Position numbers and translations under genes: made by a program
DNA from: Mesorhizobium sp.
Lineage (GTDB): Bacteria > Pseudomonadota > Alphaproteobacteria > Rhizobiales > Rhizobiaceae
NCBI GenBank assembly: GCA_004020875.1
Contig: SAPZ01000005.1
Location: 62,001 to 126,000, forward strand
Direction: 5' to 3'
DNA length: 64,000 nt
Shown here: positions 44,127 through 52,609 of the stretch, piece by piece
Layout of the letters: the number at the start of each line of letters is the position of its first letter
How positions within the stretch are numbered: position 1 is the first letter of the stretch
Notes under the pieces: generated by a model
Seen by the model: only the letters and a program-made list of their open reading frames with translations
What the model was told of the DNA's origin: nothing
Database searches by the model: none

Positions 44127-46538
44127 GTGAAGTCGCATTACCGGGCGGTGGTCATCGGGGGAGGCGTGGTCGGCGCCTCGGTGCTCTATCACTTGACGCG
44201 TTTTGGCTGGAGCGATGTGGCGCTGATCGAGCGCGCCGAGCTGACGGCGGGCTCGACCTGGCATGCGGCGGCCGGGTTCCACGCGCTCAACGCCGATCCC
44301 AATGTCGCGGCGCTGCAGGACTACACGATCAAGCTCTACCGGGAGATCGAGGCCGAATCCGGCCAGAATGCCGGCCTGCACATGACCGGCGGCGTCAACA
44401 TGGCGAGCGATCCGCAGCGCTGGGAATGGCTGAAGTCGGCCTGGGCGGTGTTCCAGTCCGTCGGTATCGAGACGGCCCGCCTGGTGACGCCTGACGAGAT
44501 CAAGGAGATCTGCCCGATCGTCGATGTCAGCGGCGTGCTGGGCGGTCTCTATGATTCCAACGAAGGCCATCTCGACCCTTATGGCACCACGCATGCCTAT
44601 GCCGGCGCCGCCAGAAAGCGTGGCGCGGATGTCATCCTGCGCAACCGCGTCGTCGAGTTGAAGCAACGCGCCGACGGCGGCTGGGACGTCGTCACCGAGA
44701 AGGGCACGATCGTCGCCGAGCATATTGTCAATGCCGGCGGCCTCTGGGCCAAGCAGGTCGGGCTGATGGCCGGCGTCGACCTGCCGGTGACGCCGATGGA
44801 GCACCATTATCTCGTTACCGAGGACATTCCGGAGGTCGCTGCCCTCGACAAGGAGCTTGGCCTTGCCGTCGATCTCGACGGCTTCTCCTATCTTCGCCAG
44901 GAGCGCAGGGGCGTGCTGCTCGGCGTCTATGAGCAGAACCCGAAACACTGGAACATGGACGGCGCGCCCTGGGATTACGGCATTCAGCTGATCCCCGAGG
45001 ATATCGATCGCATCAGCCCCGAGCTTGCCAAGGCCTATGAACGCTTTCCCTGCCTGGCCAAGGCCGGCATCCGCAAATGGGTGAACGGCGCCTTCACCTT
45101 CACGCCCGACGGCAATCCGCTGGTCGGCCCGCTGCGGGGCTTGAAGAACTACTGGGTCGCCTGCGGTGTGATGGCCGGCTTCAGCCAGGGCGGCGGCGTC
45201 GGCAAGTCGCTGGCCGAATGGATGATCCATGGCGAGCCGGAAGCCGACATCTTCGGCATGGACATCGCCCGCTATGGCGCCTTCGCCGCCAACCGCGAGT
45301 ATCTCAGGCAAACGACGCGCCAGTTCTATGCCCGCCGCTTCGTCATGACCTTCCCCAACGAGCGCCTGCCTGCCGGCCGGCCCTTGAAGCGGCCCGGCGC
45401 CTACGACGGAATGAGCGCCGCCGGCGCCGAATGGACGGCGTCGTGGGGCTTGGAGATACCGGCCTATTTTGCGCCGATGGGATTCCGTGAGGAGACGACG
45501 CTGAAGCGCTCCAACGCCTTCGACATCGTCGGCGACGAGGTGCTGCAGGTTCGCCGCGCCGCCGGCCTCGTCGATACCACGGCCTTCTCGCGCTATGCCG
45601 TATCCGGCCCGGGCGCCGAGGCCTGGCTCGACAAGCTGCTCGCCTGCCGGCTGCCGAAGCCCTGCCGCGCCAAGCTGGCGCCGATGCTTGGGCCCAACGG
45701 CAGGCTGAAGGGCGATCTCACCGTGCTCAACTGGGGCGGCGGCGAATACTGGATCATGGGTTCCTATTACCTGCGTGAATTTCATATGCGCTGGTTCGAG
45801 GTGCATCTGACGGATGGCGTTAAGGTCACCGACATTTCCGATGCCACATCCGGTTTCCTGGTCACTGGACCGAACGCACGAAAAATTCTCGAACGCACCA
45901 CGCATCAGGACCTTTCCGCCGAAGCGATGCCCTTCATGGCTTGCGGCGTGTTCGACATCGGCATGGTGCGTGCCTGGGTGGCACGGCTGTCCATCGCCGG
46001 CGAGCTCGGCTTCGAGATCAATTGCGCGGCCACCCTGCATTCGACGCTGCGCGAGACGCTGCTTGCCGCCGGCGAAGACCTCGGCCTTGCCGAGATCGGC
46101 TATTACGCGCTGAATTCGCTCAGGCTCGAAAAGAGTTTCGGCATCTGGTCGCGCGAATTCACGCAAGGCTACACACCCGGCCAGACCGGCCTCGACCGCT
46201 TCATCGCTTTCGACAAGGGCGAATTCATCGGCCGCGACGCGGCGCTGACAGAGCGCGAGGCCGGTGTCTCGCGGCGCATCGTGACGCTCGAGGTGGATGC
46301 CGTGGACGCCGATGCCAGCGGCTTCGAACCGGTCTGGCATCAAGGCCGCCGCGTCGGCTTCGTGACCTCCGGCGGCTACGGCTACTCGATCGGCAAGAGC
46401 GTCGCCCTGGCGTTGCTCGATGACGATTTCACCGGGGAGGGCACCGAGCTTTCCGTCCACATTGTCGGGGTCGAACGGCCAGCGCGCGTCGTCGCGGCCT
46501 CGCCCTGCGACCCTGAAGGCAAGGCGATGCGGCAATGA
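44127..46538 (+). CDS. FAD/folate dimethylglycine (or sarcosine) dehydrogenase-like protein
   Basis: An 803-residue protein in two parts. Residues 1 to about 380 are a D-amino-acid-oxidase-type FAD domain: AVVIGGGVVGASVLYHL at the start, and GSTWHAAAGFH with the His that carries covalent flavin in dimethylglycine dehydrogenase. The C-terminal half (about 430-800) is a GcvT-like folate domain (GPGAEAWLDKLLACRLP, GRLKGDLTVLNW, ALNSLRLEKSFGIWSREF). Such enzymes remove an N-methyl group and pass the one-carbon unit to tetrahydrofolate. The true amine is unknown. The start GTG at 44127 follows GAGAGGGAGAGG. The MttB-type gene follows after 12 bases, so they form an operon. Confidence 0.88.
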   Translation: MKSHYRAVVIGGGVVGASVLYHLTRFGWSDVALIERAELTAGSTWHAAAGFHALNADPNVAALQDYTIKLYREIEAESGQNAGLHMTGGVNMASDPQRWEWLKSAWAVFQSVGIETARLVTPDEIKEICPIVDVSGVLGGLYDSNEGHLDPYGTTHAYAGAARKRGADVILRNRVVELKQRADGGWDVVTEKGTIVAEHIVNAGGLWAKQVGLMAGVDLPVTPMEHHYLVTEDIPEVAALDKELGLAVDLDGFSYLRQERRGVLLGVYEQNPKHWNMDGAPWDYGIQLIPEDIDRISPELAKAYERFPCLAKAGIRKWVNGAFTFTPDGNPLVGPLRGLKNYWVACGVMAGFSQGGGVGKSLAEWMIHGEPEADIFGMDIARYGAFAANREYLRQTTRQFYARRFVMTFPNERLPAGRPLKRPGAYDGMSAAGAEWTASWGLEIPAYFAPMGFREETTLKRSNAFDIVGDEVLQVRRAAGLVDTTAFSRYAVSGPGAEAWLDKLLACRLPKPCRAKLAPMLGPNGRLKGDLTVLNWGGGEYWIMGSYYLREFHMRWFEVHLTDGVKVTDISDATSGFLVTGPNARKILERTTHQDLSAEAMPFMACGVFDIGMVRAWVARLSIAGELGFEINCAATLHSTLRETLLAAGEDLGLAEIGYYALNSLRLEKSFGIWSREFTQGYTPGQTGLDRFIAFDKGEFIGRDAALTEREAGVSRRIVTLEVDAVDADASGFEPVWHQGRRVGFVTSGGYGYSIGKSVALALLDDDFTGEGTELSVHIVGVERPARVVAASPCDPEGKAMRQ

Positions 46539-46550
46539 GGAGGAACCGCC

Positions 46551-48104
46551 ATGATTGACGAGGCCGCACGTGATCTCAGGCGCGAGCGCCGGCGGGGACG
46601 CACCGGCGAGGCGGGTAGCGAGTCGAGCCGCCATCCGAACTACCGGTCCCTGAAGAACCCGTTCCTGCCGCAGCCGATCTTTTCCGACGACCAAGTCGCC
46701 GCCATCCACGCTACCGCGCTGCGCGTGCTGGAGGAACTCGGCATCAAGGTGCTGCTGCCCGAGGCCCGCGCCGTCTACGCCAAGGCCGGCGCCTTGGTCG
46801 ACGACGACAGCCAGATGGTCAGGATCGGCCGCGACATGGTCGAGGCAGCACTTGCCTCGGCGCCGCGCTCCATTCCGGCACTTGGCGGCCACCGCTCGCG
46901 CGACCTGACGCTCGAACTCGGCTCGATGGCCTTTCTGGCCGGCTCCGGCGCCCCCAATGTCACCGATCTCGAGCGCGGCCGCCGGCCGGGCACGCTCGCC
47001 GCCTTCGAGGAGTTCGTCAAGCTGATCCAGCATTTCGACGTGCTGCACATGCTTGGCCCCTGCGTCGAGCCGCAGGACATCGACAACCGCTTCCGTCACT
47101 ATGCGGTCAACCGGGCGCAACTGACGCTGTCGGATAAGTTCCCCTTCATCTTCGCGCGCGGCACGCCGCAGGTCGAGGACGGTTTCGAGATGATCCGCCT
47201 CGCGCGCGGCCTTTCACAGGACGAGTTCCGCGCCGGCGCTCATTGCTACACCGTCATCAACACCAACTCGCCGCGCCAGTTGGATATCCCGATGGCGCAA
47301 GGCATCATCGACTTCGCCAAGGCCGGCCAGATCCTGGTCATCACGCCCTTCTGCCTGGCCGGCGCGATGGCGCCGATCACGGTTGCCGGCGCGCTGACCT
47401 TGCAGCATGCCGAGGCGCTGGCGGGCCTGACGCTCGCCCAGATCGTGCGGCCCGGCGCGCCGGTGGTCTATGGCTCCTTCTCATCCAATGTCGATATGAA
47501 GTCGGGCGCCCCGGCCTTCGGCACGCCGGAACATATCAAGGCCACGCTTGGCGCGGGGCAACTCGCCCGCTACACCGGCCTGCCATGGCGCTCCGGCGGC
47601 GGCAGCGCCGCCAATATCTCCGACGCGCAGGCCGCACACGAGACGCAGTTCGCGCTATGGGGCTCGGTGCTGGCCGGCTCCACCATGTGCATCCACGCCG
47701 CCGGTTGGCTGGAAGGCGGCCTCAGCGTCTCCCTGGAAAAGCTGATCACCGACGTCGAGGCGCTGCAGACGGTCGCGGAGCTTTGCGCCACCACGCCTGG
47801 CGACGAGGATGCCATCGGCTTCGAGGCCATCGCCGAGGTGCAGCCCGGCGGACATTTCTTCTCGGCGGCCCACACCATGACGCGCTACCGCACCGCCTTC
47901 TATGAGCCGCTGGTCGCCGATTGGTCGAATTTCGGCAACTGGACGCAATCCGGTTCGAAGACGGCGACCGAGCGCGCCACCGGCATCTGGAAGCGCATTC
48001 TTTCCGACTTCCAGCCACCGGCCTCCGTTGCGGCCACGACGGGCGTGCTCGACGAGTTCATTGCTCGGCGCACCGAAGAAGGCGGCGCCGCGCCGGTCTC
48101 CTGA
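46551..48104 (+). CDS. MttB-superfamily (trimethylamine methyltransferase-like) protein
   Basis: A 517-residue protein of the trimethylamine:corrinoid methyltransferase superfamily, a TIM barrel. Family marks include SGAPNVTDLERGRRPGTLAAFEEF, LAGAMAPITVAGAL and GGSAANISDAQAAHE. There is no in-frame amber codon, so it belongs to the non-pyrrolysine branch, whose characterised members demethylate glycine betaine, proline betaine or carnitine. A basic N-terminal extension (about 1-35) is unusual. It lies 12 bases after the flavin/folate protein gene with GAGGA before the ATG. No corrinoid protein gene is adjacent, so the methyl acceptor is open. Confidence 0.87.
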   Translation: MIDEAARDLRRERRRGRTGEAGSESSRHPNYRSLKNPFLPQPIFSDDQVAAIHATALRVLEELGIKVLLPEARAVYAKAGALVDDDSQMVRIGRDMVEAALASAPRSIPALGGHRSRDLTLELGSMAFLAGSGAPNVTDLERGRRPGTLAAFEEFVKLIQHFDVLHMLGPCVEPQDIDNRFRHYAVNRAQLTLSDKFPFIFARGTPQVEDGFEMIRLARGLSQDEFRAGAHCYTVINTNSPRQLDIPMAQGIIDFAKAGQILVITPFCLAGAMAPITVAGALTLQHAEALAGLTLAQIVRPGAPVVYGSFSSNVDMKSGAPAFGTPEHIKATLGAGQLARYTGLPWRSGGGSAANISDAQAAHETQFALWGSVLAGSTMCIHAAGWLEGGLSVSLEKLITDVEALQTVAELCATTPGDEDAIGFEAIAEVQPGGHFFSAAHTMTRYRTAFYEPLVADWSNFGNWTQSGSKTATERATGIWKRILSDFQPPASVAATTGVLDEFIARRTEEGGAAPVS

Positions 48105-48162
48105 TTTGACGAAAACGTAATAAATTCGAGACCTTCGCCATTCACGTTATAGTCAAAACGAT

Positions 48163-48186
48163 TCGCGATCTGGCATCGGATCGCGA
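48163..48186. repeat. Inverted repeat before the DUF3168 gene
   Basis: TCGCGATC and GATCGCGA (48163-48170, 48179-48186) pair perfectly around 8 bases. No T-run follows, so an operator or mRNA hairpin upstream of 48243 is as likely as a terminator of the MttB operon. Confidence 0.5.
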
Positions 48187-48242
48187 GCGCGGCTACGTTG
48201 CCGGGCAGCGTGAGGAGATAATGTATTGGCGATGGACGGTAG

Positions 48243-48683
48243 ATGACGGCGCCTGGCAATTTGATGCAGGCCTTGTTCCTGAGGCTGAAGACCGATGCGT
48301 CGCTGTCGGCGCTGCTTGGCGGCGCCGGCCTGCTCGAGCAGGCAAGTGACAAAGCCGCCTTTCCGAACGTGACTTACGGCCGCACCAGCGCCTTCGACCT
48401 CGAGACCGGCGCCGACAATGACAACGACCAACTGGTCACCTTGCATATCTGGTCGAAAGCCCAGGGCGAGGCCGAGACACGCCGTATCATGGACAGCATC
48501 AGGGCGCGGCTCGATGGCGCGGCATTCTCGATCGGTTCGCGCGGCCAGACGCGCCTGTCGCTGGAATTCGCCGAGGCCCGCTATGACGAGGATCTGGCCG
48601 TTCATCATGGATTGCTGCGCTTCCGCGCGCTGACGCAGGAAGCTACCTCACAGACTGCGCCGACGCATGTCGCCCAGGAGTAA
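48243..48683 (+). CDS. DUF3168 protein (phage/GTA tail-terminator type), isolated
   Basis: A 146-residue protein of the DUF3168 family, which in phages and gene transfer agents acts in tail completion. The typical start is LMQALFLRLKTDASLSALLGG, with YGRTSAFDLETGADN and TLHIWSKAQGEAETRRIMDSIRARL in the middle, then FAEARYDEDLAVHHGLLRFRA. In alphaproteobacteria it is normally one gene of the tail module; here no other phage or GTA gene is near. The start at 48243 is ATG without a strong ribosome site. A relict or moved member of a GTA cluster is the likely explanation. Confidence 0.85.
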   Translation: MTAPGNLMQALFLRLKTDASLSALLGGAGLLEQASDKAAFPNVTYGRTSAFDLETGADNDNDQLVTLHIWSKAQGEAETRRIMDSIRARLDGAAFSIGSRGQTRLSLEFAEARYDEDLAVHHGLLRFRALTQEATSQTAPTHVAQE

Positions 48684-48753
48684 ACTGGCTCCGGAATATA
48701 CATCAAAACAATGGCTTAAGCGCGCCGTTTGAATCTGTTTCGCGCGAAGTGCT

Positions 48754-49140
48754 CTACAGCTGCGCCTGGATGGCGGCCTTGTCGATGACCGACCAGACCT
48801 CGCGAATCCGCCCGTCATGGAACTCGTAGAAGACGTTCTCGGCAAAGGAAACGCGCTTGCCGTGGACGGGCAGGCCGAACAGCACGCCCTTGGGCCGGCA
48901 GTCGAAATGGAGACGCGCCGCCACGCGCGGCGGCTCCGAGATCAGAAGCTCGATGTTGAAGCGCAGGTCGGGAATGGCCTCGAAATCGCCTTCCAGCATG
49001 TGGCGGTAACCCGAAAGCCCAATCGTTTCGCCATTATACTGGACCTCCTCGCCGACGAAGCGGCCGAGATTGTCCCAATCCTGCTCGTTCAGGCAGGCGA
49101 TGTAGCCCCGATAGAGACCGGCAATATCCTCGCGCGTCAT
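48754..49140 (-). CDS. SnoaL-like (NTF2 fold) protein
   Basis: A 128-residue protein with the NTF2-like fold of SnoaL polyketide cyclases and ester cyclases. MTREDIAGLYRGYIACLNEQDW leads into FVGEEVQYNGE, then GDFEAIPDLRFNIELL and VFYEFHDGRIREVWSVIDK. Such small proteins have varied or unknown catalysis. A very good GGAGGAAGCG site precedes the ATG at 49140, and an ATG four codons earlier overlaps that site, so 49140 is preferred. The gene stands alone. Confidence 0.83.
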   Translation of the reverse strand: MTREDIAGLYRGYIACLNEQDWDNLGRFVGEEVQYNGETIGLSGYRHMLEGDFEAIPDLRFNIELLISEPPRVAARLHFDCRPKGVLFGLPVHGKRVSFAENVFYEFHDGRIREVWSVIDKAAIQAQL

Positions 49141-49346
49141 CGCTTCCTCCATGGCCGTCCGGCGTTTCTACACTAGCTAGCGCAGTGCGCGGTGAAGGCA
49201 GGCCAAAAAGCGTAGCGGATCAAGTGCTTTTCCGGCTATGAATTGAGCCTTGGCGCCGCCACGCGCGCAGGGGGGAATGGCGGGCATGATTTTCGATCGT
49301 TCACCGTTCATTTCACGTTCAGCCCATATGCGTTAGAACCGTGATC

Positions 49347-49646
49347 ATGAAAAACCTTGGCTCACATCTCCGCAAAGCAGTGCTGGCGCTTGCCGCGGCC
49401 GGGCTTCTTGCGTCGCAGGCGATCGCCCTGCCGGTCATCGAGCCGTCGGCCGATCAGCCGGTTGTGCTCGCCGCCAGCGATTGCTACGCCATCGGCCAGC
49501 AGGTCGCCGCGCAGAATGGAGGGACGCTCGCCAAGGCGTCTCAGGCGACGCGGGGCGGCCAGCAGGTCTGCGTCATCGTCGTGCTTGTCCCCGGCAAGGA
49601 CGGCCAGCGGCCGCGGCGCTCGGAAATCGTTGTGCCGATGGGCTGA
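49347..49646 (+). CDS. feuN: FeuN-like small periplasmic modulator
   Basis: A 99-residue exported protein. A signal peptide covers about 1-27 (LRKAVLALAAAGLLASQAIA). The mature part has two Cys (ASDCYAIGQQVAAQNGG and QQVCVIVVLVPGKDG) that could form a disulfide, ending SEIVVPMG. Its position directly before the feuP and feuQ genes is that of S. meliloti FeuN, a small periplasmic protein that holds back the FeuQ kinase. Assignment depends on position and size more than sequence. The ATG at 49347 is preferred to a GTG two codons earlier. Confidence 0.72.
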   Translation: MKNLGSHLRKAVLALAAAGLLASQAIALPVIEPSADQPVVLAASDCYAIGQQVAAQNGGTLAKASQATRGGQQVCVIVVLVPGKDGQRPRRSEIVVPMG

Positions 49647-49710
49647 CCTCACTCGTTTCCCAGGCCGGCGGAATCGGCCTATACGTTTACCCAGCAACAG
49701 GCTTCAACCC

Positions 49711-50376
49711 ATGCGCGTGCTCGTCGTCGAGGATGACAAGGATCTCAACCGGCAACTGGCAGAGGCGCTGGTCGATGCCGGCTATGTTGTCGACCGGGCC
49801 TATGACGGCGAGGAGGGGCATTTCCTCGGTGACACCGAGCCTTACGATGCCGTGGTCCTCGACATCGGCCTGCCGCAGATGGACGGCATCAGCGTCGTGG
49901 AGCGCTGGCGTCGCGGCGGGCGCAAGATGCCGGTGCTTATCCTGACAGCGCGTGACCGCTGGAGCGACAAGGTGGCCGGCATCGACGCCGGCGCCGACGA
50001 TTATGTCACCAAGCCTTTCCACATCGAGGAGGTGCTGGCGCGGGTGCGGGCCCTAATCCGCCGCGCGGCCGGTCATGCATCATCGGAGCTCACCTGCGGG
50101 CCGCTGCGCCTGGACACCAAGGCGTCCAAGGCCGATGTCAATGGCGCGCCGCTGAAGCTAACCTCGCATGAGTTCCGGCTGCTCGCCTATCTGATGCATC
50201 ATATGGGGGAGGTGGTGTCGCGCACGGAGCTGGTCGAGCATCTCTACGACCAGGACTTCGACCGCGATTCCAACACCATCGAGGTGTTTGTCGGCAGGCT
50301 TCGCAAGAAGATGGGCATCGATATGATCGAAACCGTGCGTGGCATGGGCTATCGCATGCGAGAGCCGGAGGCGTGA
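49711..50376 (+). CDS. feuP: OmpR-type response regulator FeuP
   Basis: A 221-residue response regulator. The receiver has the acidic pair in VVEDDKDL, the phosphorylated D51 in VVLDIGLPQMDG and the conserved K in DDYVTKPFH. The C-terminal winged helix has SNTIEVFVGRLRKKMG and VRGMGYRM. In S. meliloti FeuPQ is needed for cyclic glucan export (ndvA control) and symbiosis. The ATG at 49711 begins MRVLVVEDD. It is 64 bases after feuN and 22 bases before feuQ, so the three form one unit. Confidence 0.88.
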   Translation: MRVLVVEDDKDLNRQLAEALVDAGYVVDRAYDGEEGHFLGDTEPYDAVVLDIGLPQMDGISVVERWRRGGRKMPVLILTARDRWSDKVAGIDAGADDYVTKPFHIEEVLARVRALIRRAAGHASSELTCGPLRLDTKASKADVNGAPLKLTSHEFRLLAYLMHHMGEVVSRTELVEHLYDQDFDRDSNTIEVFVGRLRKKMGIDMIETVRGMGYRMREPEA

Positions 50377-50398
50377 CGCGGAACCGCTGAAGCCAGCG

Positions 50399-51787
50399 AT
50401 GGGAACGTGGATTTCAAGGCTGCGGCTGTGGCCGCGCTCGCTGACCTTCCGCGTCATCGCTTTCTCGACCATCTGGGCGATCCTGACGCTGGTCGTCATC
50501 TTCACCCTCATCACCACGCTTTACCGCCAGGCCAGCGAGCGCGGTTTCGAAAGCCTGCTTTCGGCGCATCTGTTCAACCTGATCGGCTCTGTCGGCATTT
50601 CCGACAATGGCGCGCTGACCGGCTCGCCGGATCTTGGCGATTTGCGCTTTTCCGAGCCGAATTCCGGCTGGTATTGGTCGGTGGAGCCGGCCTCCGAAGG
50701 CGTCCATGGCGAAATCCATTCCTCCTCGATGACGACGTCGCTCCTCTCGCCAAGCGTCGCGGAAGTGCCCTTCAACGCGAACTTCCAGCGTAGCTACTCG
50801 ATGGAAGGCATAAAGGGCGAGCAGCTCGAAGTGTTCGAGAGCGAGTTCGTTCTGGACGCCAAGAACCGTGCCGCCCGCTTCCGCGTCATGGGCAATCACA
50901 GCGAGCTCGAGCAGGAGATCGCCAGCTTCCAGCGCCGCCTGCTCACCTATCTCTCGCTGTTCGGCGTCGGCATGATCGCCATCAACGCCATCGCCATCCT
51001 GTTGGGTCTCCAGCCCTTGCGCAGGGTCCGCAACGCGCTCGCCATGGTGCGCGAAGGCACGGCGCAAAGGCTCGACGGCAGCTTCCCTGCCGAGATTGAG
51101 CCGCTGGCCAACGAGACCAACGCGCTGATCGAGAACAACAGGCGCATCGTCGAGCGCTCGCGTACCCAGGTCGGCAACCTCGCCCATTCGCTGAAGACGC
51201 CTTTAGCCGTGCTGATCAACGAGGGCCGCGCGCTCGGCGGCGCCAAGGGCCAGCTGATCGCCGACCAGGCGGCTTCCATGCAGAAGCAGGTCGATCATTA
51301 CCTGCAGCGCGCGCGCGTCGCCGCGCAGCGTGACAGCGTCGTCTTCCGCACGCCGGTCTCGCCGCTGGTCGAGCGTATGGTGCGCGTGCTGCGGAAACTC
51401 AACCCGCAAACGCGGCTGACGCTGTCGCTGCCGTCGGCGGAGATTGTCTTTGCGGGCGAGCGCGAGGACCTCGAGGAACTGCTGGGCAATCTGCTCGACA
51501 ACGCGATGAAATGGGCCAAGAGCGCCGTCGCTGTGACGATCGCCACTATTTCGGGAAGCGGCAACCTGTTTGAAATCGTTATAGAGGATGACGGCCCGGG
51601 CATTCCCGAGGACAGCGCGCGAGAGGTCTTGAAGCGTGGCAAGAGACTGGACGAGACGAAGCCGGGAACCGGGCTTGGCCTTGCCATTGTCGCCGACCTC
51701 GTCAACGAGTATGGAGGCTCGCTGGCGCTGGAACGGTCCGGCTTGGGCGGCTTGAGGGCGGTGGTGAGATTGCGGAGCCTTCAATGA
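50399..51787 (+). CDS. feuQ: Sensor histidine kinase FeuQ
   Basis: A 462-residue membrane kinase. The first membrane segment is at about 17-40 (VIAFSTIWAILTLVVIFTLI); a periplasmic sensor of about 140 residues follows (FSEPNSGWYWSVEPAS); the second segment is near 185-205, then a HAMP region. The phosphorylated His is in LAHSLKTPLAVL. HATPase motifs are LLGNLLDNAMKWAK, EDDGPGIP and GTGLGLAIVADLV. It shares features with PhoQ-type kinases. Placement after feuN-feuP supports the name. The ATG at 50399 lies after feuP with a GAAG site. Confidence 0.88.
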   Translation: MGTWISRLRLWPRSLTFRVIAFSTIWAILTLVVIFTLITTLYRQASERGFESLLSAHLFNLIGSVGISDNGALTGSPDLGDLRFSEPNSGWYWSVEPASEGVHGEIHSSSMTTSLLSPSVAEVPFNANFQRSYSMEGIKGEQLEVFESEFVLDAKNRAARFRVMGNHSELEQEIASFQRRLLTYLSLFGVGMIAINAIAILLGLQPLRRVRNALAMVREGTAQRLDGSFPAEIEPLANETNALIENNRRIVERSRTQVGNLAHSLKTPLAVLINEGRALGGAKGQLIADQAASMQKQVDHYLQRARVAAQRDSVVFRTPVSPLVERMVRVLRKLNPQTRLTLSLPSAEIVFAGEREDLEELLGNLLDNAMKWAKSAVAVTIATISGSGNLFEIVIEDDGPGIPEDSAREVLKRGKRLDETKPGTGLGLAIVADLVNEYGGSLALERSGLGGLRAVVRLRSLQ

Positions 51788-51883
51788 TATTTGTTGTCGA
51801 TTTGCGAGCAGTGGGTGACGGCCAAATTTCCGACAAATATCAACACTATGGCCGGGCTGCTTCCCTGATGGCGCGGCCGCCTA

Positions 51884-51937
51884 TCCATCTCTGTCAAGAA
51901 GTCCATTTCGCTCAAGAAGCTCATCCCGCTCAAGAGA
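51884..51937. repeat. Three tandem 18-base repeats
   Basis: Units at 51884-51901, 51902-51919 and 51920-51937 share CAT-C and TCAAGA. Units 1 and 2 agree at 15 of 18 and units 2 and 3 at 12 of 18. They end 13 bases before the lipoprotein gene, in its leader or promoter. Confidence 0.7.
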
Positions 51938-51950
51938 ACCGGTTGTTGGC

Positions 51951-52388
51951 ATGAAGATCCGCGTCGCGCTCGTTTCCGCCCTGCTCGCCGTTTCCGGCTG
52001 CACGACACTCAGCAGGGGCGGTCCAACCTCTCCGGTCACGCCTGTTTCGACGCCGCCCTCCGGCGGCAAGGTGTCGACCAGCATCGTCTCGGCAATGAAT
52101 GGCGGGCTTATCGGCGGATCGATCGGCTCGGGCCTGAGCGATGCCGAAAAGCGCAAGGGGCTGGAGGCGGAGTACAAGGCGCTGGAGTACAACACCAGCG
52201 GCCAGAAGGTGACATGGAAGGGCGACAACGCCTCCCATTATGGCGAGGTGGTCGCGGCTCAGCCTTATCGGGTCGGCTCCCAGGATTGCCGCCAGTACAC
52301 TCACACCGTCTTCACCGGCGGCGCGGGCGTCACCGCGCGCGGCACTGCCTGCCGCAACGCCGACGGCAGCTGGACGCCGCTGACCTAG
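51951..52388 (+). CDS. Surface-antigen-type lipoprotein (RT0821/Lpp0805 family)
   Basis: A 145-residue lipoprotein. The N-terminus has a short hydrophobic signal and lipobox AVSGC, so lipidation at about C17 is expected. The mature part contains a Gly-rich stretch (NGGLIGGSIGSGLSDAEKRKGLEAEYKALEYNTSGQ in pieces), then VTWKGDNASHYGEVVAAQ and SQDCRQYTHTVF. This is the pattern of RT0821/Lpp0805-type 17-kDa surface antigens. Outer-membrane placement is likely. It starts at an ATG after the tandem repeat. A class A palindromic repeat follows its stop. Confidence 0.82.
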   Translation: MKIRVALVSALLAVSGCTTLSRGGPTSPVTPVSTPPSGGKVSTSIVSAMNGGLIGGSIGSGLSDAEKRKGLEAEYKALEYNTSGQKVTWKGDNASHYGEVVAAQPYRVGSQDCRQYTHTVFTGGAGVTARGTACRNADGSWTPLT

Positions 52389-52433
52389 CGCAATTCCAGG
52401 AAAAGTGTGAGCGGTTTTCCGTCCGGAATTGCG
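52389..52433 (+). repeat. Palindromic repeat, class A, copy 5
   Basis: GCAATTCCAGGAAAAGTGTG then GCGGTTTTCCGTC and CGGAATTGCG. It starts right after the lipoprotein gene's stop codon. Confidence 0.85.
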
Positions 52434-52609
52434 CCAAAACAAGGCGGTAAGCGCTATTTCCGCGAAGCTGAAGCACTCCGGAAGGATACCGGGCCAGCCC
52501 ATTATTCGGTCTGGTTGACGTCGATCAAGGTGAGGCAGTTGATCTCCCGTCAAAGCGTCGCAGTATGCTTATGTTGGCAGGGCAAGGCTCTGCCTTTATT
52601 GGAAGAGCC

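Noticed and set aside
43377..47120. A very long open frame on the minus strand through the demethylase cassette
   Set aside because: Only its 3' part (43377-44015) is the TetR gene. The rest is antisense to the clearly coding flavin and MttB genes and shows no family motifs; long antisense frames are expected at this GC content.
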